The notes under the pieces were generated by a model. It saw only the letters and a program-made list of their open reading frames with translations. It was not told the origin of the DNA and did no database searches. A DNA stretch of 64,000 bases from Acidobacteriaceae bacterium (GTDB taxonomy: Bacteria > Acidobacteriota > Terriglobia > Terriglobales > Acidobacteriaceae). The position numbers and the translations under genes are program-made. Positions 1 through 8,709 of the stretch are shown here, piece after piece (positions within the stretch are counted from its first letter, which is position 1; the number at the start of each line of letters is the position of its first letter). The DNA is taken from positions 1 to 64,000 of the forward strand of contig JANXYB010000082.1 of the NCBI GenBank assembly GCA_025350325.1. Reading direction: 5' to 3'.

Positions 1-1113
1 CGTACGGGATCGCGGGAACGGCTACTCGGCGTACAAACTAAAAAGCCTAATCACTTACGTATTGAGTTGAACGCTTTGGTAACGTCAGTTCTCTTCGATG
101 ACAGCAATCGTGCCATCGGCGTGCAGTATCTCAAGGGCGACCGACTCTACAAAGCCCATCCAGATTCAAGTACGCCACAAAGCGAGCCGCTGTGCCTGTA
201 TGCGTCGCGCGAAGTGATACTGGCGGCGGGTGCTTTCAATACACCGCAGCTACTGATGCTCTCAGGGATCGGCCCTAAAGAGGAATTAGAACAGCGCGGC
301 GTTCAGGTCAGATTTGACTCACCGGGGGTCGGCAAAAATCTGCAAGACCGGTACGAAGTCGGCGTTGTCAATCGCATGAACTTCGATGAGTGGCATATCT
401 TCAAAGGCGCAAAATTCGACTCGACCGATCCACAATTCACTGAGTGGGAGAAGAAAAAACAAGGTCCGTATATCACGAACGGAAGTGTGCTATCGATGTT
501 CAAGCGGTCGACGCCGGAGCGCGCCCTTCCCGATCTCTTCTGCGTCGCATTTCTAGGCCGCTTTCAAGGATACTTTCCAAACTATTCGAAACTCTTCGCG
601 GAGAATCTTAACTACTTGACTTGGGCTGTACTCAAGGCACACACCAATAATCGTGCCGGAGAGGTAACTCTTCGATCCAACGATCCTCTGGATATGCCTG
701 AAATTAACTTCCACTATTTTGAAGAAGGTACGCGAGATGGCCAAGAGGATTTGGATTCCGTGGTCGATGGAATTCGCTTTGTACGAAAGCTTACAGCGCC
801 CATGATTCGTCAAGGTTCGATTGCGGAAGAGGTGCTGCCAGGCAAGGAGATCGAGACCAACGAACAACTGCGCCAATTTGTTCGCAGCCACGCATGGGGC
901 CATCACGCGTCGTGTAGTTGTGCGATCGGCCCAATCGAACAAAAGGGTGTGCTTGATAGTTCATTTCGCGTTCACGGGACCACGGGGCTTCGCGTCGTCG
1001 ACGCCTCGGTGTTCCCCCGAATTCCTGGATTTTTTATAGTGAGCGCGGTCTACATGATTGGAGAAAAAGCCGCGGATGTGATTCTCGCGGATGCTCGGAA
1101 CAGTCCAGCCTAA
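1..1113 (+). CDS. GMC family oxidoreductase, C-terminal part (5' end outside window)
   Basis: The reading frame is open from base 1, so the N-terminal FAD Rossmann region lies outside the window and about 370 residues remain. Early residues (GVQTKKPNHLRIELNALVT, then REVILAAGAFNTPQLLMLSGIGP) are the typical GMC segment in which the oxidised substrate domain meets the FAD domain. The C-terminus has HAWGHHASCSCAIGP and VVDASVFPRIPGF, followed by MIGEKAADVIL, the usual GMC C-terminal signature with the catalytic His. The canonical PGxPN segment is altered here to PGFFIVSA, so the second catalytic residue is not obvious. Family members oxidise alcohols with FAD, often releasing hydrogen peroxide; the substrate cannot be read from the sequence. 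A catalase-like/cytochrome protein lies convergently nearby, which fits a shared redox function (inference). Confidence 0.9.
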   Translation, partial: RTGSRERLLGVQTKKPNHLRIELNALVTSVLFDDSNRAIGVQYLKGDRLYKAHPDSSTPQSEPLCLYASREVILAAGAFNTPQLLMLSGIGPKEELEQRGVQVRFDSPGVGKNLQDRYEVGVVNRMNFDEWHIFKGAKFDSTDPQFTEWEKKKQGPYITNGSVLSMFKRSTPERALPDLFCVAFLGRFQGYFPNYSKLFAENLNYLTWAVLKAHTNNRAGEVTLRSNDPLDMPEINFHYFEEGTRDGQEDLDSVVDGIRFVRKLTAPMIRQGSIAEEVLPGKEIETNEQLRQFVRSHAWGHHASCSCAIGPIEQKGVLDSSFRVHGTTGLRVVDASVFPRIPGFFIVSAVYMIGEKAADVILADARNSPA

Positions 1114-1281
1114 TTTGGACCTGACGGATGATGATCTGGAACGTCGAAACTTACTTTCGGGATAACACTGTTGACAGGCACGCCGTAGTTTCTCATAGTT
1201 ATTAGTGCTTCTTACGGAGTTTCGCATTCTGGTTTCGCGTCTCAGTTTTTCCCATCGGGTTTTCACCAAGGAGGCATGGGC

Positions 1282-1722
1282 ATGGCATACACGGTGTCGC
1301 AACTTTTGACGCTCTCTCAACAAGACCTTGATGATTTGTTTTCGAAAAGCCCTGCCGGCCAGATCCCAAATGGCGAAGCCAACGGGACTGCAATCATTGC
1401 CCCCGGCACTTCATTTAGCGCTGACATAGCATCGCTAATCAACATCTTTGCCTGGCAAGGCAAGACCTTCGATGGTACGCATGGTACTTTGACAAATCGC
1501 ATTTCTGCATTCGGACTCAATGCAATCGTGGCGGAAGTCTACAAAACGACAAGCTGGTTCGACAGCAAGGAATGTATTGTTCTCGACTATTCCAAGACAT
1601 CCTTCGTCGCGAAGCACATTCGGGATGAGATTCGCCAGATTGAGCCATCGATCTACCTAGGCATTGTCTACTGGGACCAAAAGCAACTCATCCATTTCGC
1701 GCTTGAATTTCCTCATCCGTAA
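1282..1722 (+). CDS. Hypothetical protein of 146 residues
   Basis: I do not recognise this family. A strong Shine-Dalgarno sequence (AAGGAGG at 1268-1274) sits one base before a first ATG at 1276 and seven bases before a second, in-frame ATG at 1282, so the second is the likely start. The product begins MAYTVSQLLTLSQQDLDDLF and has no signal peptide, membrane segment or cysteine-rich motif; it looks like a small soluble alpha/beta protein. It follows the GMC oxidoreductase in the same direction with a 168-base gap and converges on the mono-haem cytochrome gene. Because it sits among redox genes it may be an accessory factor of that group, but nothing in the sequence demonstrates this. Confidence 0.75.
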   Translation: MAYTVSQLLTLSQQDLDDLFSKSPAGQIPNGEANGTAIIAPGTSFSADIASLINIFAWQGKTFDGTHGTLTNRISAFGLNAIVAEVYKTTSWFDSKECIVLDYSKTSFVAKHIRDEIRQIEPSIYLGIVYWDQKQLIHFALEFPHP

Positions 1723-1733
1723 CCCGTGACCAG

Positions 1734-2468
1734 TTAGCGACTCGTTGAGATTTGCTTTTGTCCGAGCTCGATTTGCTGAATTACGATGTCTCTGAGCGAC
1801 CGCATCGACGGGTCAGCAAACGGTTCGCTAGAATGCGGATCGCGGATATGGGCTCGAAGCGCCGGGCTAAAAAGTACCTGCTCAGGATTATCGATCAGCG
1901 CTTTTCTAGTGCGCGGAATGAGCACATAGCGGTAGAGCAGCCGATCAAAATATGAGAGCTTGGTGTCGCTATCGATTTCAGCGAAGAGTTCGTCGGCGTT
2001 GAATCGGGAGTCCGTGGCACACTCTGCAACAAAATTGAGTAGAGGCTTGAGATCAGTCGTGCGACCAGGCATTGCTGCCACGATAATCGGCGGCTGATCT
2101 GGACCACCTGGTTGAGAAATGACGTGGCATAGCGCACAGTTACCGGTTACGCGGATGTAGCCGATCCTCTGTTTCGCGAACCCTGCCGGCATCTCTCGTC
2201 CTTCTTCCCAGGAAAGGCCAAGCGAAGCATAGCCGCCTGTACCGGGCATGTGTTCGGGAAAGATACGCGGCATCGCAAGCCATATCCAGTAGGGGATACC
2301 GGTGGCCTTTCCGGCATCGACTGAGCCGTAAAAATAAGTAGTCCGCTGATCGCTGGCAATCCATTTCGGCTGCGCAACCACCCGATTTAGCTTGCTCCAG
2401 ACCAATACCCCGGCCAACAGAACTAACACGATCACGGCAATCAGTAGTGGCTTCAATCTATTTTTCAT
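1734..2468 (-). CDS. Membrane-anchored mono-haem c-type cytochrome, RoxA-like N-terminal module
   Basis: The 244-residue product has an N-terminal membrane anchor (residues about 8-25, LLIAVIVLVLLAGVLVW) and a single haem c motif, CALCH, at residues 111-115. The stretch GIPYWIWLAMPRIFPEHMP is clearly homologous to GIPYWVWVALPEIFPEYLP in the neighbouring large cytochrome fusion, as is the region up to the first haem; the second haem half is missing. It therefore looks like a shortened paralogue of the RoxA-like cytochrome encoded 17 bases upstream on the same strand, with which it probably forms an operon. It would face the periplasm and transfer electrons to or from the larger protein (inference). 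The substrate is unknown. Confidence 0.85.
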   Translation of the reverse strand: MKNRLKPLLIAVIVLVLLAGVLVWSKLNRVVAQPKWIASDQRTTYFYGSVDAGKATGIPYWIWLAMPRIFPEHMPGTGGYASLGLSWEEGREMPAGFAKQRIGYIRVTGNCALCHVISQPGGPDQPPIIVAAMPGRTTDLKPLLNFVAECATDSRFNADELFAEIDSDTKLSYFDRLLYRYVLIPRTRKALIDNPEQVLFSPALRAHIRDPHSSEPFADPSMRSLRDIVIQQIELGQKQISTSR

Positions 2469-2485
2469 TCGTATTCCTCGCCGGA

Positions 2486-5400
2486 TCAGAAAGTTTTTAG
2501 GTACTCGAGCAGCGCGAGCTTCTTGTCGACCGCCAACTCGGTGCCGTAAGCCGGCCCCTCATGCCCTTGGTTGCCATTCCCCGGCTTTGTCGTATCAAAA
2601 GAGAAGAGTGCGCTGCCATCTTGCGTCGGCGCATCGAAGACAAATCCTACGTTTTGCTGATCGAAGACATCGTTGCCGCGATAGAAGAGCGGAGTTCGGG
2701 CCGCGTGTGGCTCGAGCAGCTGCCGCAGGTTTGGAACAGAGCCATTGTGCAAATATGGCGCGCGCAGCCAGATTCCATCGAGAGGCATGTTGGCATAACC
2801 ACCGGTTTTACGGAATGAATGGAACCGCTGTGGATAAGGCGAATCAAAGCCCCAATCCTTCTCATAACCGGCGTAGAGTGTGCTCTGGTTAACGGCGAGT
2901 TGCCACGTATACGAATCAAGTCGCGAGCGATCCGTACCAATCTTTTCGATCGGAACCACTGTGCCGACACACTGCGCATCCTGGGCAGGCGCATCGCATT
3001 CGTGATTCGTGGCAGTGCGGTTGCGAAACGGCGCCTGCGCAGTGCCGTGGCACCGCGCGCAATGTTCCTCATAGACAGGCTTCCCCTTTGCAACAAGATC
3101 TCCATCGATCGCGTAGGGATACGCCGGCGGCTTCGCCGTTCGCAAATATTTGGCCATGCGCAAAACTCGGTCCGTGTCGAGAATGGGCGGATACGCACCT
3201 GTTCCGAAAGCTGCTGAGAGATTGCGCTCATTCACGGAAGTGTTGTTGCCATCCCAATGAAGCTGCATCCCTTCCCGCGGACCTTGATTCCACACGGACG
3301 GAAAGTCGACGTTGCCCATTAACTCTTTGGGGTCAGCCTTATCCATCGGAAAGTTTAAGAGCGCCTTGGGAGCGTTGAATGTGTCGACGCGTCCCGGCCC
3401 CCATGTGCGGTTATCAATGAAACTCAGGCGCTGACCCAACACAATCAGTTTGTCGCGCATCAGGTAGACGGCATAGTAACGAAAGATCAGCCGGTTGATG
3501 AAGTCCGGCTTGGGCACGAGACGGTGCGGATCATTCTGCATCGCATCGATCTGATCGAGAATTCGTTGCGGAGTAAATTTTTGATCTTTTGGGATCGTAG
3601 TTAGAAACGTGCCCCACGCACCGAGATTGAACTGGTGAGCAGGCATTCCAGCAATCCATCGCGGCTGCGATGTTGGCGTGTCCCTCACTGTGCCGGTATG
3701 GCAAACGGCGCAGTTGAGATATACAACATCAAGACCGCTTACGTTGCGGCGCGACATGCCAAGAGGCAGAGTATACCGCTTGTCGTCACCCTGTTCGTAG
3801 ATCATGCCGAACGAAGAATAACCCTGACCGGCTTTCTTATCTGGCAGGTACTCGGGGAAAATCTCCGGGAGCGCGACCCATACCCAGTATGGAATCCCAT
3901 CCATCTTTTCGCCGCCGGTCGATCCTCGCTCAAAGAACATTACGTCATCGGCGTAATCCACGGGTCGATCGCGGGTGAAGCGATCAACCAGGTAAATTCC
4001 CGCGATGACCACAATTGCGACGACAGCGAAGAGTGCGAAGCTGACCCACCTGCGCTTTCCATGGCGAATGCGATCCACTCGCGAATCGTTCATCGAAGGG
4101 CCTCTTCCATCTGCAGGGCGGGCAGGAACGCTGCTGAAATACCAAGCTAGTCTATGCAAAAAATGATGTTCACGACTCTGGCGTTCCCCTTGGCTCTGTG
4201 AACGGCTCTGAAAACTCGCGGGGTAGGCAAATCGACGCAAGCCCGTGATGAAGCCGAATGGTTCGAAGCCCCGACCCGCGAAAGGATCATAGTGCAGCGC
4301 CTCCTGGTCGATATGAATTTCATTGTCGAAAGCTATCTCGGCAATGGGTGTAAATGATTCCTGTGGCTTGTCTGTGCGCTGCACTTCGACGCGAATGACG
4401 GCATGTCTTGTGCAGGCATCGGTCAGGCCACGTTCCCGTCCGGTGCCATCCTGAGGTGTCGTATGATTCGAATCAACGAGCGGTGTCAGGCGTATCCATA
4501 TCGATATTCCGCTTTGAACAAGCCTGTACGGCACGTCGGCAGAATAGATGTTCTTGATGTAATCGAACTGTTCGAGCCCGTACTTCTTGCCACCCGTCGC
4601 AAGGTTCCAGAGCAGTTTGTAAAGCCGGTCTCCGCCCGCCGTCGCCAGTAAGTCAAAATCACCATCCCGGCATTGCAAGGGAATCTCTTCGACACTCGAG
4701 GCCAAAAAAAATCTAGATGCGATGCTGGGTGCGTCGGGAATGTGATCCGCGACCCAACGCGGCATTCCCTTTTTCATCACTCCCATGCCAATGCGCATCA
4801 GCACGCGGCCAACCAACCGATCGGCCACCAAGGCTAACGTCGCATCCGATGGATTAAGCGATCGAACTGTCCCGAGAAACACTCTGCCATCAGGATGAAA
4901 GGTACGCGCGTTGCGAATGACGCCAGTTACAAACGCGAAATACGACGAAGTCCATCTTCCAATCAAGGGGAGGCTATTCCTTGTTTCTTCAGGGGCGGTA
5001 TCGCTGCGCCATGCTAACCAAGTCCATAGCAAGCCACTTAGATTTATTGCCACAAGTGCCACGGTAAGATTGCCGTCAGTATGAAATTGCCACCAGGCAA
5101 CCAGCAAAGCGACCGAGGTAAACAGACGGCTCAGCAATGAGGCGAAAACAAATTTTCCACCATTCAAGCTCCCACTTACTACGTACAACACTCCAATACC
5201 GCCGACCAGCAGGCCAGCTAGAGAAAGGTAATTTGGGCCGGGCTGCGAATTTGTCGCGAGGTGGAAAAGGGACGTGATGAGCGAAGGGGTGACGAGAAAA
5301 AGAAAGCCGATTCCGACGGAGAGCCAACCGTAGACTTCAATCGAATGCTCCGCCCGCGTCTGCTGTCTTAGGTCGGGACCACCTATATTTTGTCCATGAA

Positions 5401-5836
5401 GCACATCTTCTCGCCAAGCGAGAGCGGTCCACACAAAACCGCCGAAGTCGCTCACAGAAAATGCAAAGGCGAGAGACCCAGGAAGAACACCACGCGACCA
5501 GAGCACCAACATGATGAGCGGCACCAATGGCCGGTCAAGCAACGATGCCACCACAAACGCTTCCTCGTTGAGGCGGCCGTTAATTACGTAAAGCCCTCCG
5601 AGGGTCGCGACCATGACCCCAACAATGCGCAGCCAGTTCGAATCAACAGGCGAAAGCGGGGGCAAGTGGAAGAGTCCTGCCATGAAAACGGGCGCAATCA
5701 GAATGATGCATCCCAGGACGAGGTCTATCCAGCCAAAGAATTTTACCGAGCGGGCGGAGCGCGTCTGTTGCATCGGTCTCAAGATGCTGCCAAACCACAC
5801 GCCAAGCCCAGGTTTAATCATGGCTTCCAATTTCAC
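2486..5836 (-). CDS. Catalase-like domain fused to RoxA-like dihaem cytochrome c
   Basis: A 1116-residue polypeptide without an internal stop. Residues about 25-280 hold two similar hydrophobic repeats (FFGWIDLVLGCIILIAPVFM and YGWLSVGIGFLFLVTPSLIT) of several membrane segments each. Residues about 295-560 resemble the catalase superfamily, including ALHYDPFAGRGFEPFGFITG and a following RRFAYPAS. An in-frame Met at residue 582 (base 4093) with a GGAAGAGG ribosome-site-like sequence begins a second module: one membrane segment, then a RoxA-like cytochrome with haem motifs CAVCH (709-713) and CARCH (926-930) and the typical LDGIWLRAPYLHNGSVPNL segment. It may be one protein, or the second half may also be made from the internal start. 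The likely role is peroxide or radical chemistry at the periplasmic face beside the GMC oxidoreductase. Family calls are firm; function is inferred. Confidence 0.8.
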   Translation of the reverse strand: MKLEAMIKPGLGVWFGSILRPMQQTRSARSVKFFGWIDLVLGCIILIAPVFMAGLFHLPPLSPVDSNWLRIVGVMVATLGGLYVINGRLNEEAFVVASLLDRPLVPLIMLVLWSRGVLPGSLAFAFSVSDFGGFVWTALAWREDVLHGQNIGGPDLRQQTRAEHSIEVYGWLSVGIGFLFLVTPSLITSLFHLATNSQPGPNYLSLAGLLVGGIGVLYVVSGSLNGGKFVFASLLSRLFTSVALLVAWWQFHTDGNLTVALVAINLSGLLWTWLAWRSDTAPEETRNSLPLIGRWTSSYFAFVTGVIRNARTFHPDGRVFLGTVRSLNPSDATLALVADRLVGRVLMRIGMGVMKKGMPRWVADHIPDAPSIASRFFLASSVEEIPLQCRDGDFDLLATAGGDRLYKLLWNLATGGKKYGLEQFDYIKNIYSADVPYRLVQSGISIWIRLTPLVDSNHTTPQDGTGRERGLTDACTRHAVIRVEVQRTDKPQESFTPIAEIAFDNEIHIDQEALHYDPFAGRGFEPFGFITGLRRFAYPASFQSRSQSQGERQSREHHFLHRLAWYFSSVPARPADGRGPSMNDSRVDRIRHGKRRWVSFALFAVVAIVVIAGIYLVDRFTRDRPVDYADDVMFFERGSTGGEKMDGIPYWVWVALPEIFPEYLPDKKAGQGYSSFGMIYEQGDDKRYTLPLGMSRRNVSGLDVVYLNCAVCHTGTVRDTPTSQPRWIAGMPAHQFNLGAWGTFLTTIPKDQKFTPQRILDQIDAMQNDPHRLVPKPDFINRLIFRYYAVYLMRDKLIVLGQRLSFIDNRTWGPGRVDTFNAPKALLNFPMDKADPKELMGNVDFPSVWNQGPREGMQLHWDGNNTSVNERNLSAAFGTGAYPPILDTDRVLRMAKYLRTAKPPAYPYAIDGDLVAKGKPVYEEHCARCHGTAQAPFRNRTATNHECDAPAQDAQCVGTVVPIEKIGTDRSRLDSYTWQLAVNQSTLYAGYEKDWGFDSPYPQRFHSFRKTGGYANMPLDGIWLRAPYLHNGSVPNLRQLLEPHAARTPLFYRGNDVFDQQNVGFVFDAPTQDGSALFSFDTTKPGNGNQGHEGPAYGTELAVDKKLALLEYLKTF

Positions 5837-6122
5837 CCTTCGCTGGAGTGGTACACGGGAAATTGCAGAGCTTCCCGTCTTGCATACGGCCTGCCGTACT
5901 AACGCAGAATCCTCCGGCTGATGACGATACTATGGCGTGAGCAAAGACAAGCCTTGATGAGTGCGCGGCAGGACATCGGGAAGTAAAAGAGCTCGCTTAA
6001 ATTACATCCCGCTGGTCTTTGAGTTGCTCAAATTAGCGCGGAGAAATTTAAAGACAACTATGCGTGCTGTGTTTTGCCTTGTCAATGGGTAGTTGTCGGC
6101 AAAAGTGGCGAGACCGTAAAAC

Positions 6123-7202
6123 TTAAATATGTGAAAGTCTCGCAATGGACTCATCGATCGATGTTTTCAATCGACCTCCTTGATTCGCTAACTCATGTTG
6201 CAGCAAGCGATACTTCGCCAGCGATTCTTGACGCTTGCCGGCGATCTCGAGGAGATTGGCCTCGATAAAATCGCGGTTCGCTGCTTTGGCGCCTTCATCT
6301 TGTCCGCTATCCTGGTTTTCGCTCAGCCAGAGATACGTTTTCAAGGTTTCATCTTGAGACACAGCCGAGAGCGATTCTACGAGTTCTCGATGATCGGTGA
6401 CGATGGGGTCAAAGCAAAAGCTCAGGATTCGACTTTTGTACGATTCATCAATAGGTTCGCCGGCTTTACGCATGTCGTTTGCTGCTTTGATTTGTGCGGC
6501 TCTTGCGCCGGGTTTGTCGAGGTACTGGAGCCCTCCAAGTTGAAAGATTCTGACAAAGGGCCGCACTTTGCCAGTAGAAACGGCGACGTCGAAATGTCGA
6601 ACCGCTTCGGTAAGGTCCCGCCCATTCTGAAGCATCCAGTTGCCCAGCATCGCATGCGCGTACACGTTTGACGGGTCCAGGAGCAACGCTGCGCGAAGAT
6701 TCTTTTCGGCGGCGGGACCGAACTCCCTCTGTGCGATGTGTTGGTTCAGCCAATGAGCCCAGCCAATGTGGGCCTGTATGTCCGCCGCCTCTGTCCCATG
6801 AACCCTCGTCATAGCCGCGTCGAGAACTGCCATAATCTGGTCGAGTGCCGGTGCGGATGCCGAGCCCTGATCATCGCGTGGCGCGCCGTGAAAATCCTCG
6901 ACCCACTGCACGGTCGTATTTAGCTGCCCGTCCAGAGCTGGTACGTAGAGAGAGTTCGCCTTGAGGATGTCTGCATAAGTCTGAACGGAGGCCTGATACT
7001 CTCCGTGGCTAGCCTGCGTTTGAGCGAGCTCCATCTTCGCACGAAGTTCTTTCTGTTGGCGGTGGTGAGCCACAAACCACGTGACACCACCGGCCAGTGT
7101 GGCAAACAATCCAATAAGCGCAGTGGCTCGGCCGACCCAGCTCATCACATCGGGCCACGCAGATTTTGCGCCTTGCTCTGATTGTTTAACCTGTTTGTCC
7201 AT
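6123..7202 (-). CDS. Membrane-anchored TPR-repeat protein
   Basis: The 359-residue product starts MDKQVKQSEQGAKSAWPDV, has one membrane helix at about residues 24-46 (GRATALIGLFATLAGGVTWF) and then helical repeats with TPR character (for example ALLLDPSNVYAHAMLGNWML near residue 190). Such proteins usually act as scaffolds for protein complexes; no partner can be named. It is transcribed alone, with 286 bases to the large cytochrome fusion downstream. A terminator-like hairpin lies about 100 bases ahead of its start on the same strand (7294-7324), which could attenuate its transcript or end one coming from the right. No enzymatic motif is visible. Confidence 0.8.
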   Translation of the reverse strand: MDKQVKQSEQGAKSAWPDVMSWVGRATALIGLFATLAGGVTWFVAHHRQQKELRAKMELAQTQASHGEYQASVQTYADILKANSLYVPALDGQLNTTVQWVEDFHGAPRDDQGSASAPALDQIMAVLDAAMTRVHGTEAADIQAHIGWAHWLNQHIAQREFGPAAEKNLRAALLLDPSNVYAHAMLGNWMLQNGRDLTEAVRHFDVAVSTGKVRPFVRIFQLGGLQYLDKPGARAAQIKAANDMRKAGEPIDESYKSRILSFCFDPIVTDHRELVESLSAVSQDETLKTYLWLSENQDSGQDEGAKAANRDFIEANLLEIAGKRQESLAKYRLLQHELANQGGRLKTSIDESIARLSHI

Positions 7203-7596
7203 GAGACGTTCTCGACGTCAGGATCTTGTACTTTGCTACGATACCTGCTTTTCAGACTTATCCATAGGCCTTTCTCAAGAGTGACAAGAAGGGATTTTAA
7301 AAAGCCGTCCGGCTCTGAGACGGCCCAGACACGTAAAGTTCCAGGTCGTTATTCACTGCCTGGATAGACCGATCGCCCCTGACCGACCGCGACAAGGTGA
7401 GTTCAACAATTCGTCTTAGTGCGAACTTATGGTAGTGTCTTTACGTTCAGTGGTTACGATCCAAAATGGTTTGAATCCGAACGATGTTATTCGATCACTT
7501 CCCCAGAAATTGAAAAGCCGAAACGTCCGTGTGATCAACCATTCAAGCCCCCCATAGGTCACTCAAGATTGGTAGCGTCGCCAAGGAGAGTCCGAG
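7203..7596. other. Divergent intergenic region, 394 bases
   Basis: This gap lies between two divergent genes and must carry promoters for the TPR protein (left) and the papain-family peptidase (right). I see a terminator-like hairpin pointing left (listed separately) and a ribosome-binding sequence AAGGAG about 9 bases before the peptidase start. No convincing sigma70 promoter pair, RNA gene or mobile-element remnant could be picked out by eye. Confidence 0.5.
7294..7324 (-). terminator. Terminator-like hairpin with T-run, minus strand
   Basis: Read on the minus strand, GCCGTC (complement of 7319-7324) pairs with GACGGC (complement of 7304-7309) around a 9-base loop and is followed directly by TTTTTAAAA. 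This is a standard Rho-independent terminator form. No gene ends here on that strand, so it is either an attenuator in the leader of the TPR gene that starts at 7202 or the end of a short unseen transcript. Confidence 0.55.
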
Positions 7597-8412
7597 ATGA
7601 TCAAGAAAAAAGCTGTTGCTGTACGCACGATTCAGAAGTATGGCTGGAGTCCCGATCTTCCTGACCAGCGAGATTTCGTTTATGCGGCGCCCACCCCGTA
7701 CCAGCAAAATATCCCCAGCTCTGTCGATCTTTCTAAGAAGTGCGCTCCGGTTTACGATCAAGGCCAACTCGGAAGCTGCACCGCAAACGCGATTGCAGCG
7801 GCTGTCGAATTCACCCAGAAAAAGAAATTCATTCCATCACGGCTCTTCATTTATTACAACGAGCGGCTTATGGAAGGGACAGTCGCCAGCGACGCTGGCG
7901 CGCAAATTAGAGATGGCATCAAGAGCGTAGCAACGCAGGGCATTCCGCCAGAAAAGGAATGGCCTTATCAAATTGGAAGTTTCAATCAAAAACCTCCCGA
8001 TCCGGTCTATTCTGCGGCCAAATCCGATTTGGTGACGTTATACCAGCGACTCATTCAGGACTTGAATACCATGCAGGGCTGCCTTGCCTCGGGCTTTCCA
8101 TTTGTGTTTGGGTTTACAGTCTACGAGTCCTTCGAAGGTCCGACAGTAGCAAAAACCGGCATCCTGTCCATGCCTGCTTCTAAAGAGAAAGCGGTAGGTG
8201 GTCACGCCGTTCTGGCTGTCGGATACGACGACGCCACACAAGAATTTCTTGTTCGTAATTCATGGGGTCAAAATTGGGGGTTAAAAGGCTACTTCAAGAT
8301 GCCATACTCCTATCTCATGTCGCCGAAACTCTCGTCGGATTTCTGGACCATTCGAAGCGTGACCGAGAGTGGGGTTCCGTCCAAAGGGCAAGGTAACCGC
8401 AAGAAACGTTAA
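7597..8412 (+). CDS. Papain-family (C1A) cysteine peptidase
   Basis: The 271-residue product carries the full papain catalytic set: oxyanion Gln55 and nucleophile Cys61 in YDQGQLGSCTANAIA, His203 in GGHAVLAVGYDD and Asn221 in FLVRNSWGQNWGLKGYF. Near the start is YGWSPDLPDQRDFVY, a short segment common in bacterial C1 proteins that appears to replace the long inhibitory propeptide. There is no signal peptide, so the enzyme is probably cytoplasmic or leaves by an unusual route. The start is supported by AAGGAG about 9 bases upstream. The gene stands alone. The substrate is unknown; a lysine-rich tail (GNRKKR) ends the protein. Confidence 0.92.
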   Translation: MIKKKAVAVRTIQKYGWSPDLPDQRDFVYAAPTPYQQNIPSSVDLSKKCAPVYDQGQLGSCTANAIAAAVEFTQKKKFIPSRLFIYYNERLMEGTVASDAGAQIRDGIKSVATQGIPPEKEWPYQIGSFNQKPPDPVYSAAKSDLVTLYQRLIQDLNTMQGCLASGFPFVFGFTVYESFEGPTVAKTGILSMPASKEKAVGGHAVLAVGYDDATQEFLVRNSWGQNWGLKGYFKMPYSYLMSPKLSSDFWTIRSVTESGVPSKGQGNRKKR

Positions 8413-8519
8413 GGCTGGACCTCTGAGTCGCAATTCCGTGCATCCTACTCCACGGTATTACATGGCCTGACGCGTTTGCCGGAATGGTGGTGAATGCGAG
8501 AAGGCAGCAAATCAACCGG

Positions 8520-8547
8520 TTGTTTACTTAATATTCGATTGTTTACT
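8520..8547. repeat. Direct repeat TTGTTTACT upstream of carotenoid operon
   Basis: The nonamer TTGTTTACT occurs at 8520-8528 and again at 8539-8547, a 19-base period that puts both copies on nearly the same face of the helix. It lies about 160 bases before crtN in an otherwise featureless 297-base gap (8413-8709). This is a plausible operator or promoter element for the carotenoid operon. No regulator can be assigned from sequence alone. Confidence 0.4.
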
Positions 8548-8709
8548 CGCTCGCTGGCCGCTACGTCACGCCCAGTTACAGAGTCGATGCGTCACATTTC
8601 TTCTATCTCGGCGTTTCATGTACCGCACATATTGGCACCCTTTATTCATAGGTTGAAATAGCAGGTTTTTTGTGGTCGTACGCAGCAATAGCCGCATCAA
8701 TAAACACAA

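Noticed and set aside
2392-4150. Several plus-strand open frames of 80-190 codons opposite the RoxA-like cytochrome
   Set aside because: They are antisense shadows of a high-GC gene; Arg/His/Cys-rich and without domain motifs.
4080-4150. Possible frameshift or missing stop between the catalase-like and cytochrome parts
   Set aside because: The frame is continuous and both sides keep the same reading frame; there is no direct sign of error, so it is annotated as one protein with a note.
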